From the NCBI GenBank assembly GCA_004292755.1, contig RDXE01000025.1:124001-188000 (forward strand): 64,000 bases of DNA. Direction: 5' to 3'. The translations under genes were made by a program, and so were the position numbers. Below are positions 17,263 through 25,422 of this stretch, in pieces; the stretch's first letter is position 1; the number at the start of each line of letters is the position of its first letter. A model generated the notes under the pieces. It was not told where the DNA came from, made no database searches, and saw only the letters and a program-made list of their open reading frames with translations. This DNA is from Alphaproteobacteria bacterium (GTDB lineage Bacteria; Pseudomonadota; Alphaproteobacteria; Elsterales; Elsteraceae).

Positions 17263-19278
17263 TTAGCTTCCGATCACACCGCCATCGGTCTTGCGCACCA
17301 TGACCACCGACGGACGCGGCGGCATGTTGGGCTGGAAGTCCGGCCAACGGGTGGCCGGGTCTTCAAAGGTGCTTTCCCGTGCGAAGGGGCGGAAATCGCC
17401 GGTGCCGTCGACACCGGGGTGCTGCACGGCGATGGTCATCGCGCGGTCACCCGGCAGGAAGTGCATGCCGCAGATTTCCGCGCCAATCGGCGTGCGGAAG
17501 AACAGCTTGGAGGTGCCACGTCCCGTACCATGGGTCTCGACTGCATAGACACCGTCGGCACGACCAGAAGCGCGCGACCAAGAACCACCCTGGTCGGTAC
17601 CGACCCACAGACGACCCTGACCGTCGATCGCCATGTTGTCCGGGCAGGCCATCCAACCATTGGCCGAGGTGGCCGGGTTGTACATGGCACCAACCGCGGC
17701 AATCGTCGGGTTGCCGCAGCGGATCAGGATTTCCCAGCGGAACGTGGTCGCCGCGTGGTCGTCGTTGGTGTTGATCATCTCAAGCACCTGGCCCCACTCA
17801 TTGGCCGGGCGGCTGTTCGGACCGTTCAACTGGTCCGGACGGCGACGATCATTGTTGGTGAGCGCAACATAGACGCGACCGGTGGTGGCGTTCGGCTCCA
17901 CGTCTTCGGGGCGGTCCATCGGGGTGGCGCCCAGCAGGTCCGCCGCGCGGCGGGCTTCGATCATCACGTCGGCTTGGCTGTTGAAGCCATTGGCCGCAGT
18001 CAGCGGGCCGGTGCCGAACACCAGCGGCATCCACACGCCGGTTCCGTCGTCATTGTACTTGGCAACGAACAGCGTGCCGTCATCCAACAGGCTGCGGTTG
18101 GCGCGACGGTCCGTGCGGTTGATGCGGTTCCGGCTGACGAACTTGTAAACATACTCGAAACGCTCGTCGTCGCCCATGTAGACGACCACGCGACCATCTC
18201 TGTTGACGATGGACTCGGCGCCTTCGTTCTTCTTGCGGCCGAGGGCGGTGCGCTTCACCGGCATGGACGTCGGATCATAGGGATCGATCTCGACAATCCA
18301 GCCGAAGCGGTTGCTTTCCATCGGCTCCTTGGTCGCATCCCAGCGGTCGTAATAGTCCGCCCAGTTATACCAGCGCTCACCCACGCCATAGCGGCGCTGA
18401 TTGCGGAATTCCGGATGGCCTTCTGGGACGCGGTTGGAGCTGTAGCCGTGGAAGTTCTCTTCCGCGGTCAGGTAGGTGCCCCAGGGGGTCATGCCGCCAG
18501 CACAGTTGTTGACGGTGCCGATGACGCGGGTGCCAGTCGGGTCAGCCGTGGTGCGCATCCGCGGATGGCCAGCGGCCGGGCCGGAGATTGCCATCACAGT
18601 GTCGCCAGTGGTCAGGCGACGGTTGTAGCGGCTGTTGCGAACATAAGTGTACTTGCCGTCGCGACCGCGCTGGATTTCGACGACCGAGCAGCCATGCGCG
18701 GCCATCTCGATGTCCACCAAGTCCTTGGTCATCTTGCCGAAGCCAGCGCGCTCGCCCTGGCGACCGACACCAGCGAACATCACCTCTTCGGAGGTGTACT
18801 CGTGGTTGATGCACAGAAGACCACGATCGGCATTGCGGCTACCCCACTCTGGCAGCGGTGCATAGCCGACATAGTCGCAATTGTAGCCGAATTGACGGCG
18901 CTGTGCTGCCGCGCTCTGACGGGTCGGATCGAACTCCGGCGCATCGGCAAACAGCGGGTCACCCCACCGCAGCACGACATCGACGGTATAGCCCGGAGCG
19001 ACATGATGGGTTTGGTCCACCCCGTGCTCTGGCTCGGCGAAGCGGAATCCAGCGCGCGGTGCACCGGCAGCCTCGGCCTCGCCTGCCGCCAGTGCCAACG
19101 GAGCGGCCACGGCCGTGATGGCCGCAGCACCCAGCGCCCCCTTCAGCATCTCGCGACGACCAAAGCGTTGGTTGATGACGTCGCCGATGGTCGGCTCAGT
19201 GGACGGATTGACGCCGACATCCTGCGACAGCTCATAAGCTTGTGCGCGGGTCAGGCCGTCATAATTGCGTTCGGTCAT
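17263..19278 (-). CDS. phoX: PhoX-family alkaline phosphatase (DUF839), Tat-exported
   Basis: Periplasmic phosphomonoesterase of 671 residues releasing phosphate from organic esters; PhoX enzymes use Ca and Fe. A twin-arginine signal sits unusually deep: about 40 residues of leader (including TRAQAYELSQDVGVNPSTEP), then FGRREMLKG and a hydrophobic stretch to LALAAGEAEA. Family motifs include GYTVDVVLRWGDPLF, NHEYTSEE, NNCAGGMTPWGTYLTAEEN in segments, and ACPDNMAIDGQGRLWVGTDQ in segments. The start region is tandemly duplicated. ATG 19278 overlaps the stop of an 8-codon leader peptide, and a Pho-box-like site lies about 100 bp upstream. Both point to phosphate-controlled expression with translational coupling. 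Confidence 0.92.
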   Translation of the reverse strand: MTERNYDGLTRAQAYELSQDVGVNPSTEPTIGDVINQRFGRREMLKGALGAAAITAVAAPLALAAGEAEAAGAPRAGFRFAEPEHGVDQTHHVAPGYTVDVVLRWGDPLFADAPEFDPTRQSAAAQRRQFGYNCDYVGYAPLPEWGSRNADRGLLCINHEYTSEEVMFAGVGRQGERAGFGKMTKDLVDIEMAAHGCSVVEIQRGRDGKYTYVRNSRYNRRLTTGDTVMAISGPAAGHPRMRTTADPTGTRVIGTVNNCAGGMTPWGTYLTAEENFHGYSSNRVPEGHPEFRNQRRYGVGERWYNWADYYDRWDATKEPMESNRFGWIVEIDPYDPTSMPVKRTALGRKKNEGAESIVNRDGRVVVYMGDDERFEYVYKFVSRNRINRTDRRANRSLLDDGTLFVAKYNDDGTGVWMPLVFGTGPLTAANGFNSQADVMIEARRAADLLGATPMDRPEDVEPNATTGRVYVALTNNDRRRPDQLNGPNSRPANEWGQVLEMINTNDDHAATTFRWEILIRCGNPTIAAVGAMYNPATSANGWMACPDNMAIDGQGRLWVGTDQGGSWSRASGRADGVYAVETHGTGRGTSKLFFRTPIGAEICGMHFLPGDRAMTIAVQHPGVDGTGDFRPFARESTFEDPATRWPDFQPNMPPRPSVVMVRKTDGGVIGS

Positions 19279-19301
19279 CCGTCATAATTGCGTTCGGTCA
19301 T
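19258..19301. repeat. 23-bp tandem duplication over the phoX start
   Basis: The bases 19258-19280, which cover the first codons and start of phoX, are repeated from 19281 to 19301 (21 of 23 bases, up to the second start codon). Because 23 is not a multiple of three, the upstream start codon is in a different frame from phoX. Confidence 0.9.
19275..19301 (-). CDS. 8-codon leader peptide overlapping the phoX start
   Basis: ATG 19301 opens a peptide identical to the phoX N-terminus, M-T-E-R-N-Y-D-G, then TGA at 19277-19275, which overlaps the phoX ATG (19278-19276) as ATGA. The ribosome site GAGGG is about 7-8 nt before ATG 19301. phoX itself has no separate purine-rich site other than GAC-GG, so ribosomes likely start here and reinitiate at phoX. 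It arises from the 23-bp duplication. Translation is inferred, not shown. Confidence 0.5.
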   Translation of the reverse strand: MTERNYDG

Positions 19302-19379
19302 GGAGCATCCCTCATGCTGCACCCAAGGCGCCGTCCCCCCCGAGGGTGCGGCGCGGTCGCCGCTGGATACCAGTCGATC

Positions 19380-19397
19380 ATGACGGTTCCGTTACGG
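19380..19397 (-). promoter_or_regulatory. putative Pho box upstream of phoX
   Basis: On the minus strand CCGTAAC-GGAA-CCGTCAT: two 7-mers in an 11-bp direct repeat, each differing from the PhoB consensus CTGTAAC/CTGTCAT by one base. It lies about 80 bp before the leader-peptide start. PhoB control would fit a PhoX phosphatase. Confidence 0.5.
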
Positions 19398-19482
19398 ACT
19401 TATTGCTCTCTCATGGGGTTCCGGAAAGCCTTGATACAACAGGGGGCTGGTGCCAGCCGAGGCGCGCTCTATCTCACCGGTC

Positions 19483-20223
19483 ATGTCGCTCGTTTGGATC
19501 ACTGGCGCCTCCCAGGGCTTGGGCCGCGCCACCGCCCTTGATCATGCCGACGCTGGCTGGCAGGTTGTTGCCAGTGCGCGGTCATCCCAGCGCTTGGGGG
19601 ACCTAGTCGCCGCTAGGCCAGCGATCATCAGCCATCCGTTGGACGTGACGGATCGCGCAGCAACGCATGCCGCCGTGGCGGCAATCGAAGCTGAGTACGG
19701 CCCCATCGACCGGGCGGTTCTGAATGCGGGCACCCACCAGCCGATGGCGGTTGATGCCTTCGATGCCACGGTGTTCGACCAGTTGTTCGCCCTGAACGTG
19801 GGCGGCGTTGTGAATTGTCTGGCCGCACTGGTGCCCCGGATGGTGGCCCGTCGCCAGGGCAACATCGCCCTGGTCAGTTCTGTTGCCGGCTATCGCGGCT
19901 TGCCGACGGCCGCCGCCTATGGGGCGACCAAAGCCGCGCTGATCAACATGGCTGAGAGCCTGGCGATGGACCTGAAACCGTTCGGCGTCCGGGTCCAATT
20001 GGTCAATCCCGGCTTCATCCGCACGCCGTTGACCGACCGCAATGACTTCGCCATGCCAGCGCTGATGGAGCCCGATGTCGCGGCCCGGCGCCTGCGCCAG
20101 GGTTTGGACAGCGGTCGCTTCGAGGTGACCTTCCCCAAGCGGTTCACTTGGGTGCTGAAGGCGTTGCGACTGTTGCCCAACGCAATCTACCTGCCCCTGA
20201 TTGCCCGAAGCACCCGGCGATGA
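19483..20223 (+). CDS. short-chain dehydrogenase/reductase (SDR)
   Basis: Classical SDR of 246 residues. The cofactor motif WITGASQGLGRATA is at the N-terminus, VLNAGTHQP is the NAG motif, the catalytic Ser is in ALVSSVAGYRG and the YGATKAAL block supplies Tyr and Lys. NPGFIRTPLTD follows. The C-terminus is hydrophobic/basic. ATG 19483 is preferred to GTG 19450 because the conserved fold begins at residue 3 from it. The stop overlaps the SnoaL-like gene (ATGA). SDR/SnoaL pairs occur in several alphaproteobacteria; the substrate is unknown. Confidence 0.88.
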   Translation: MSLVWITGASQGLGRATALDHADAGWQVVASARSSQRLGDLVAARPAIISHPLDVTDRAATHAAVAAIEAEYGPIDRAVLNAGTHQPMAVDAFDATVFDQLFALNVGGVVNCLAALVPRMVARRQGNIALVSSVAGYRGLPTAAAYGATKAALINMAESLAMDLKPFGVRVQLVNPGFIRTPLTDRNDFAMPALMEPDVAARRLRQGLDSGRFEVTFPKRFTWVLKALRLLPNAIYLPLIARSTRR

Positions 20224-20636
20224 CCGACACGCTGTTGAGCGCCTATGTCGACTATTGGCAAACCCTCACGCCGCAGTCGGTACCGCAGTTGCGCACGCTG
20301 GTGACGCCGGATTTTCACTTCCGCGATCCATTCCACGACATCATCGGCCTACCAGCCGCTGAGGCGATGCTGCAGCGAATGTTTCAGCGCCTGGACGCGG
20401 TGCGCTCAGAGATGCTGGACTGCGCTCACGGCCAACATGCCGTTTACCTGCGCTGGCGATTCACCGCCACGCATCGGGGCAAACCCTTGGTGCTGGACGG
20501 CATGACCGAGTTGCTGCGCACCGAGCAAGGCTTGATCCGCGCTCACTTGGACCACTGGGATGCCAGTCGCCAAGTGTATGAGGGTGTCCCGGTGCTCGGT
20601 GCTGCGATCCGCCTGTGTCGACGCTTCGCCAGTTAA
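20220..20636 (+). CDS. SnoaL-like (NTF2 fold) protein
   Basis: Small NTF2-fold protein of 138 residues: VDYWQTLTPQSVPQLRTLVT, then FHFRDPFHDIIGLPAAEAML, the core of SnoaL-like nuclear transport factor 2 domains, and a C-terminal LDHWDASRQVYEG strand. Members are isomerases, hydrolases or simple ligand binders. ATG 20220 overlaps the SDR stop, so both are translated together. A physical or metabolic link with the SDR is likely. Confidence 0.83.
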   Translation: MTDTLLSAYVDYWQTLTPQSVPQLRTLVTPDFHFRDPFHDIIGLPAAEAMLQRMFQRLDAVRSEMLDCAHGQHAVYLRWRFTATHRGKPLVLDGMTELLRTEQGLIRAHLDHWDASRQVYEGVPVLGAAIRLCRRFAS

Positions 20637-20668
20637 GCGAGGCGCCAACCTCTCTAGATCGACGGGCT

Positions 20669-21328
20669 CTACTCGGCTAGCGCGGCACGCAGGAACTGGT
20701 CACTGCGGGTCCAGGCAAGCTTGGCGGATCCGGGCTCGTAATGGTCACGCTCATCGCAGTTGAAGCCATGGCCGGCGGGATAAACATAGACCGGCAGCAT
20801 GGGATGCTTGGAGCGGATCAGGGTCACGTCCGCCATCGGGATGCTGCCATCCTGTTCGCCAAAATGCAGGATCACGGGGCATTTTGGGGCCTCAGCGCCG
20901 AAAGCAGCGATCTGACCGCCGTAGTAGCCAACGGCCGCATCGGCGCCAAGGCGGCTGGCTGCAAGCCATGCCAGTGTGCCGCCCCAGCAATAGCCGATCA
21001 CCCCAACCTTCGCCGGACGCAGATAGGCGATGGCGGCAGCGAGGTCAGCCAAAGCACCTTCGAGCGGCACTTCGGCCCGAATTTCACGGCCCTGCTTGAT
21101 GCCGTCCGGGGTGTAGCCAAGCTCAACGCCTGGCCGTACGCGGTCAAACAAGGCCGGAGCCAACGCGCGGTAGCCCGCCTTCGCCCAAGCGTCGCAGACG
21201 CGGCGGATGTGCCGATTGACGCCAAAAATCTCCTGCACCACCACCAGGGAGCCAATCGGCGTCCCGTCCGGTTCTGCCAGATAAGCGCCTGAGACATGGC
21301 CATCGGCAGCAGTCAAGGTCAGCGACAT
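20669..21328 (-). CDS. dienelactone hydrolase family protein
   Basis: Cytosolic alpha/beta hydrolase of 219 residues. The catalytic triad is Cys in GVIGYCWGG (about residue 117), Asp in HFGEQDGSIP and His in AGHGFNCDER, as in ClcD-type dienelactone hydrolase. The N-terminus with VVVQEIFGVNRHIR is the second family block. Two ATGs are possible: 21337 lies against GAGG, while 21328 has 9-nt spacing and was chosen. Substrates of paralogues range from dienelactone to various esters, so the name is by family. Confidence 0.87.
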   Translation of the reverse strand: MSLTLTAADGHVSGAYLAEPDGTPIGSLVVVQEIFGVNRHIRRVCDAWAKAGYRALAPALFDRVRPGVELGYTPDGIKQGREIRAEVPLEGALADLAAAIAYLRPAKVGVIGYCWGGTLAWLAASRLGADAAVGYYGGQIAAFGAEAPKCPVILHFGEQDGSIPMADVTLIRSKHPMLPVYVYPAGHGFNCDERDHYEPGSAKLAWTRSDQFLRAALAE

Positions 21329-21379
21329 CGGCAACATCCTCGCACGGGCTCAAGTGACCCCAAGGCAAACGGCAGGCCG

Positions 21380-21427
21380 GGGCACGGCATGGCAGCGCGG
21401 TCGCGACTGCGTGGCCATGCCGTGCCC
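21380..21427 (-). terminator. 14-bp perfect inverted repeat after the chemoreceptor gene
   Basis: GGGCACGGCATGGC (21380-21393) and its exact complement at 21414-21427, with a 20-nt loop, between the chemoreceptor stop and the dienelactone hydrolase start (both minus strand). No T-run follows. It probably insulates the two genes or stabilises the upstream mRNA end. Confidence 0.45.
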
Positions 21428-21444
21428 GGTGGCCCGAACGGCTG

Positions 21445-23373
21445 CTATGTAGCAGAGCTGCCGGCCCGGCGCACCCCAGCAAGGAAGCGATCCACCGATC
21501 CCGACAAGCTGCCCGCATCAAGCGAGAGGGCACTGGCAGCCGACAGCACCTGACTGGCCGCTGCGCCGGTATCAGCCGCAGCGCGGGTGACGTCGCCGAT
21601 GATGCGGGCAACCTCCTCCGTGCTGGCCGCAGCAGCGGCGACTGTGCGGGCAATCTCGCCCGTTGCTGCCCCTTGTTGGGCGACGGCGGCATCAATGCCG
21701 CGGGCGAGGCCATTCATGCGCTCAATTGTGCTGCCAACACCCCGGATCGCGGACACGGCATCTCCCGTTGCTGAGCGAATGGTGTCGATCTGCCGGGTGA
21801 TGTCCTCGGTTGCTTTGGCAGTCTGGTTGGCCAGCGCTTTCACCTCATTGGCGACCACGGCAAAACCACGCCCGGCTTCACCGGCGCGCGCCGCCTCAAT
21901 GGTGGCGTTCAGGGCCAGCAGATTGGTCTGTTCGGCGATCTCATGGATCAGGCGCACCACATCACCGATGCGTTGAGCGGCTGTCGACAGGCCGTCCACC
22001 GTGCGGCTGGCGCGGTCGGCTTCGTCATTCGCCACTTCGGCGATGCGGGTGGATTCACCAGCCTGCCGCCCGATCTCAGCGATGGAGGCGGACAACTCCT
22101 CCGTCGCAGCGGCCACCGTGCCGACATGGCCAGACAAATCCTCGGCCGCTGCGGCGACTGTGCCGGATTGACGCTCGGAGGAATCGGCGCTGCCGCGCAT
22201 GCTGTCGGCTGCCTGACGCAGATTGAGTGCCCGATCAGCCAGCCCGTCGACCAGCGCCTTCACGCTGGCCTCAAAGTCACCCGCCAAACGCTCCTGCCCG
22301 GTAACCATGGTGACGGCAGCCATCGCGCCAGCCGAGCGGCCTTGGGCGTCGACCAGCGGTGAGCACAAAACCTCCCACGTCTCGCCTCCCCGTGCCACCC
22401 GCGCCTCGGCCGGAGGCGCCAGCGGATCGGCACCATCGGGCAGCAGGGCGGCAATCGACGCCCCCTCTAACTGCCGGGGCTGACCTGGCAAGCTGGCAGC
22501 CAGCGGCTCCAGCACATCAATCGCAGCAGCGTTGCAATAGTCGATCAACCCTGTGGCTGGATCAAAGCGCACCACGGGGTTTGGCGTTTGCTCCACCATC
22601 TGGCGAAGCTGGAAGGCTGAGGCGACGGTTGCGCGCAGCGAGGCTGCCGCCCGCAGCATCGCCCCCACTTCGTCAGACCGGGTGGAGGTGGCGACCGGTG
22701 CGCCAGCATCCCCCTCCGCCAACCGTTGCAAGGTTTCAGTCACGCCCCGGATCGGGGCCACCAACCGCCGCATCAGCACCAGGGCTACGACAACGCCGAT
22801 GCCAAGACCAATGGCAGCAATCACCAACCCCGCCTGCTGGGCGAACTTGGTGAAGGTCCGTTGATCTGTCACCGCGGCTTGCTGGCGCCGCCACTCGAAA
22901 ATGCCGAGTTCCGTTGCCAGCCGCGGCATGTCAGCGGCGATGGCGCCGGACCGGTCAGCCAATCGTGTTGCCTCGACCGTGTTGCCAGCTTCGACTGCTT
23001 GGCGCCACTGCTGAAAATTGGCGGCGTAGGCGTCCACGACGCGCCCGATCTCGCGCCCCTTGTCCTGCATTTCGGGGCGTAGCTTTGGCACCATGTCAGC
23101 GGCAAACTTGGCGGTGGTCGCCAACTGGCCCTCATAAGCCCTCAGACGCTCGGGCGTCGGCCCCATCGCCCAGGTCCGCGCCAACACCTGCACCTCGCGC
23201 AGTTGGGTTGCGATATCCCACGCGCGGGACACATCGTCCGATGCCGCTGCGACCAACTCCAACTGCCGTTCACTCTCCGTCAGCGCCCGGTGGTTCCACC
23301 ACGCAGACGCGGCCACCACGGCCAAAAGTGTTGCGATGCCCAGAATGATCTGGCGCCCAACTGTCAATGACAT
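21445..23373 (-). CDS. methyl-accepting chemotaxis protein (membrane-bound)
   Basis: Chemoreceptor of 642 residues. TM1 is about residues 8-24, then a roughly 165-residue helical periplasmic sensor, TM2 ([18 protein letters not shown]), a HAMP region ([20 protein letters not shown]) and a PAS-like block ([20 protein letters not shown]). The signalling domain has the conserved hairpin [23 protein letters not shown] 23373 follows GGGAGG at 9 nt. The longer open frame upstream runs through relic sequence and is not coding. It would report to CheA/CheW made elsewhere. Ligand unknown. Confidence 0.9.
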   Translation of the reverse strand: MSLTVGRQIILGIATLLAVVAASAWWNHRALTESERQLELVAAASDDVSRAWDIATQLREVQVLARTWAMGPTPERLRAYEGQLATTAKFAADMVPKLRPEMQDKGREIGRVVDAYAANFQQWRQAVEAGNTVEATRLADRSGAIAADMPRLATELGIFEWRRQQAAVTDQRTFTKFAQQAGLVIAAIGLGIGVVVALVLMRRLVAPIRGVTETLQRLAEGDAGAPVATSTRSDEVGAMLRAAASLRATVASAFQLRQMVEQTPNPVVRFDPATGLIDYCNAAAIDVLEPLAASLPGQPRQLEGASIAALLPDGADPLAPPAEARVARGGETWEVLCSPLVDAQGRSAGAMAAVTMVTGQERLAGDFEASVKALVDGLADRALNLRQAADSMRGSADSSERQSGTVAAAAEDLSGHVGTVAAATEELSASIAEIGRQAGESTRIAEVANDEADRASRTVDGLSTAAQRIGDVVRLIHEIAEQTNLLALNATIEAARAGEAGRGFAVVANEVKALANQTAKATEDITRQIDTIRSATGDAVSAIRGVGSTIERMNGLARGIDAAVAQQGAATGEIARTVAAAAASTEEVARIIGDVTRAAADTGAAASQVLSAASALSLDAGSLSGSVDRFLAGVRRAGSSAT

Positions 23374-23524
23374 GACGACTGACCTCCCGCTGGTCGACGT
23401 AATGCTGATACCGTCGATGCCCCGCCATGGATGCAGCAGGTGATCTATCATAAGGTGTAGGTGTTTCAAGCTTCCTTGTCTGACAGATGCGTTGCATCTT
23501 GCTGCCAGCGCGTGAGGGTCAATC

Positions 23525-23880
23525 TCAAAGGGGTCGATCAAGCCACATCCCAGCAACCCCTGGGAGCGCGCGCACAGCCATGATCGCCTCGGCCGAACCC
23601 TCGACCACTGCGAAGGGGATCGCCGTTGCACCGCCAACCTGCAGGCCAAGCGAGCGCAATTGAGAGAGTGTCTCACCGTGTGCGACGGCCAGCGCCGTCT
23701 AGCACTGTCATCAAAATGCCGCCCGACTGTTTACCAAACCATATCCCTGACGCGACGCCAGACCACCGATAGGGTAGCAGCGTTCGAGGATCCGCTCGAT
23801 AACTTCCTGCACGTCCATATCAGGATAGCGACTGCAAATGAAGCAAGCGATACCGCTAACACGGAGCTTGTGGTACAATA
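23525..23880 (-). pseudogene. relic of a subtilisin-like (S8) protease
   Basis: Minus strand, several frames. At 23880-23851 a damaged active-serine motif, TTSS then RVSG, is followed by VSGIACFICSRYPDMDV, QEVIERILERCYPIGGLA and [14 protein letters not shown] with a stop at 23711-23713. This reads like the last third of a subtilase. Right after it (23698-23525) an open stretch gives [39 protein letters not shown] and [18 protein letters not shown], then a stop; it resembles an I9-type propeptide. A one-base shift separates the latter from an overlapping ATG at 23711. I infer decayed protease sequence; the family call is by eye and tentative. Confidence 0.4.
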
Positions 23881-24302
23881 GTCACTTTCTTTCTGAAATC
23901 AAGTCCCATCATATCGGCCCCATGCGTTTTTGTATCTACCCCCCTGTCTTCATGATGATTACGGTTGCCAACATTGATCGTTACTTAACAATGCACTCGA
24001 CCGAGCCCTGTTCATGGGATCGCCGTCGCTGTGGAGTTGGAAGACCGCCTGCCTGTCAGTGTCAGAGAGACCCGGTGGTACTTCGCACCGTACTGCCAGA
24101 TTGGGCCATCGGGCTTGAGAACATTGATTGGCCGATCATAAAGCACTGTGACCTCATTCAAATCCCGTCGCATTTGATTGGCCGATCAGCTGCCGTTGGC
24201 AGGACGAGGAATCGTGGCATCGTCTGATCTCGCGCGATACGATGGATGTCGCTCGATCCTGTCGTGTTGCTCGTGTTTCACCCCAAGAAAGTTGCCCTTC
24301 TC
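23881..24302. other. gene-free stretch upstream of the trpF-like gene
   Basis: About 420 bp with no convincing reading frame on either strand and lower GC than the surroundings. It holds two copies of a 15-bp repeat with a dyad core (24124-24138 and 24174-24188). The 3' end of the protease relic borders it. Confidence 0.55.
24124..24188. promoter_or_regulatory. two direct copies of a dyad-symmetric 15-mer
   Basis: TTGATTGGCCGATCA occurs at 24124-24138 and again at 24174-24188, 50 bp apart. Its core is close to the palindrome TGATnGGCCnATCA. The spacing of nearly five helical turns upstream of the trpF-like gene resembles paired operator sites. The regulator is unknown. Confidence 0.4.
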
Positions 24303-24956
24303 ATGACGCGTGTGAAAATCTGCTGTATCTCCTCCAAAGGCGAGGCCGACCTTGCCATAGCAGCTGGAGCCTCGGCCCTTGGGCTGGTCGCGGCCATGCC
24401 CAGTGGGCCTGGGACGATTTCGGATGAGGCGATTGCAGCGATTGCCCAGCACATCCCGCCGGGTGTCAGCCGCTTCCTGTTGACCGCGCGCACCCAGCCC
24501 GAGGGCGTGGTGGCGCATGTGCGTGCCACGGGGGTGGAGGTGGTTCAGCTGGTCGCAACCGTGACGCCAGAGGTCTATCGCAGCCTGCGCGGGGCATGCC
24601 CTGGGGTGCGGATCGTCCAGGTGATCCATGTGGAGGATCAGCGGGCTGTCGCCGAGGCGCGGTCGGTTGCCGATCATGTCGACGCCTTGCTGCTGGACAG
24701 CGGTCGACCCAGCGCAGCGATTCCGGAACTGGGGGGCACGGGACGCCAGCACGATTGGTCGATCAGTCGAGAGATCGTGCGCGCAAGCCGCCTGCCTGTC
24801 TGGCTGGCAGGAGGATTGACCGCCAGCAACGCCGCCGATGCTATCGCCGCCGTGCGGCCCTTTGGATTGGACCTGTGCTCTGGCGTGCGCACCGATGGCG
24901 CGTTGGACCCCGTGCGCCTGGATGCCTTCATGGCCGCGGTGCGCCAAGCAGCCTGA
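24303..24956 (+). CDS. phosphoribosylanthranilate isomerase-like protein (TrpF family)
   Basis: TIM-barrel protein of 217 residues. The N-terminal VKICCIS corresponds to the VKICGI block with catalytic Cys of TrpF, and DALLLDSG supplies the catalytic Asp region. WLAGGLTASNAADAI is the phosphate-binding strand and GLDLCSGVRTDGALD the family's DVSSGVE position. The third residue of the KICG motif is changed to Cys and the R of the usual S-x-R is missing (SGPGTISD), so it may be a paralogue with altered activity and not the main TrpF. No trpB/trpA next to it. ATG 24303 was chosen; the extension to 24246 is not conserved-looking. Confidence 0.7.
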   Translation: MTRVKICCISSKGEADLAIAAGASALGLVAAMPSGPGTISDEAIAAIAQHIPPGVSRFLLTARTQPEGVVAHVRATGVEVVQLVATVTPEVYRSLRGACPGVRIVQVIHVEDQRAVAEARSVADHVDALLLDSGRPSAAIPELGGTGRQHDWSISREIVRASRLPVWLAGGLTASNAADAIAAVRPFGLDLCSGVRTDGALDPVRLDAFMAAVRQAA

Positions 24957-25002
24957 TGGGGCGGCGCCAGACTAAGGCGAAGGCTGGGTCTCTGGCAGAG
25001 AC

Positions 25003-25422
25003 TTATGGCTGACTGCCAAGACGCTCGATAATGCGGTCGAGGTGGCGATCCATCGCCAGGGCGATCACGGCGAGCCTTGCCCACAGCACGCCAATCACCG
25101 CGAGCAACGGCAGGCCGAGCCAGGGAAACGCCACCGACAGGGCGAGTGCCAGAGGTGCCGCGAACAGGCTGATCATCAAGCGGCGGCGTCGCGGGGGGTC
25201 GAAGGCGAGGTCGTGCAAGGCCGTCGCACTTTCCTCCCGCCCCGTCTCGTGATCGTACAGGCGGGCGAGCGTTGGGTCACGCTCCCCCTCGCGCTGGATC
25301 AGCACGGCTGTGACCAGTGTGGAGGCAGCGCCGCGGCGCCAACTGGCAGTCAGGAACCGGCAGCCCGGCACCTGGGGCGAGGTTGCCAGCCACTCCGGCA
25401 GCGCCTGTGGCGGGCTGGTCAT
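25003..25422 (-). CDS. small membrane protein of unknown function
   Basis: Protein of 139 residues with an N-terminal soluble half (LPEWLATSPQVPGCRFLTAS, then HETGREESATALHDLAFDP) and a C-terminal hairpin of two membrane helices (about residues 86-120) after an RRRRL stop-transfer-like cluster. The family is not recognised. ATG 25422 overlaps the stop of the upstream acetyltransferase (ATGA), so it is the last gene of a unit cyclase-GNAT-this gene. Confidence 0.6.
   Translation of the reverse strand: MTSPPQALPEWLATSPQVPGCRFLTASWRRGAASTLVTAVLIQREGERDPTLARLYDHETGREESATALHDLAFDPPRRRRLMISLFAAPLALALSVAFPWLGLPLLAVIGVLWARLAVIALAMDRHLDRIIERLGSQP

Noticed and set aside
17254-19287. 677-codon plus-strand frame antisense to phoX
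   Set aside because: It mirrors the PhoX gene, which has a Tat signal and full family motifs. The antisense frame is a by-product of GC-rich codon use and has no recognisable domain.
23838-24227. 129-codon plus-strand frame upstream of the trpF-like gene
   Set aside because: No ribosome site or recognisable domain, partly overlapping relic sequence and the paired repeats.
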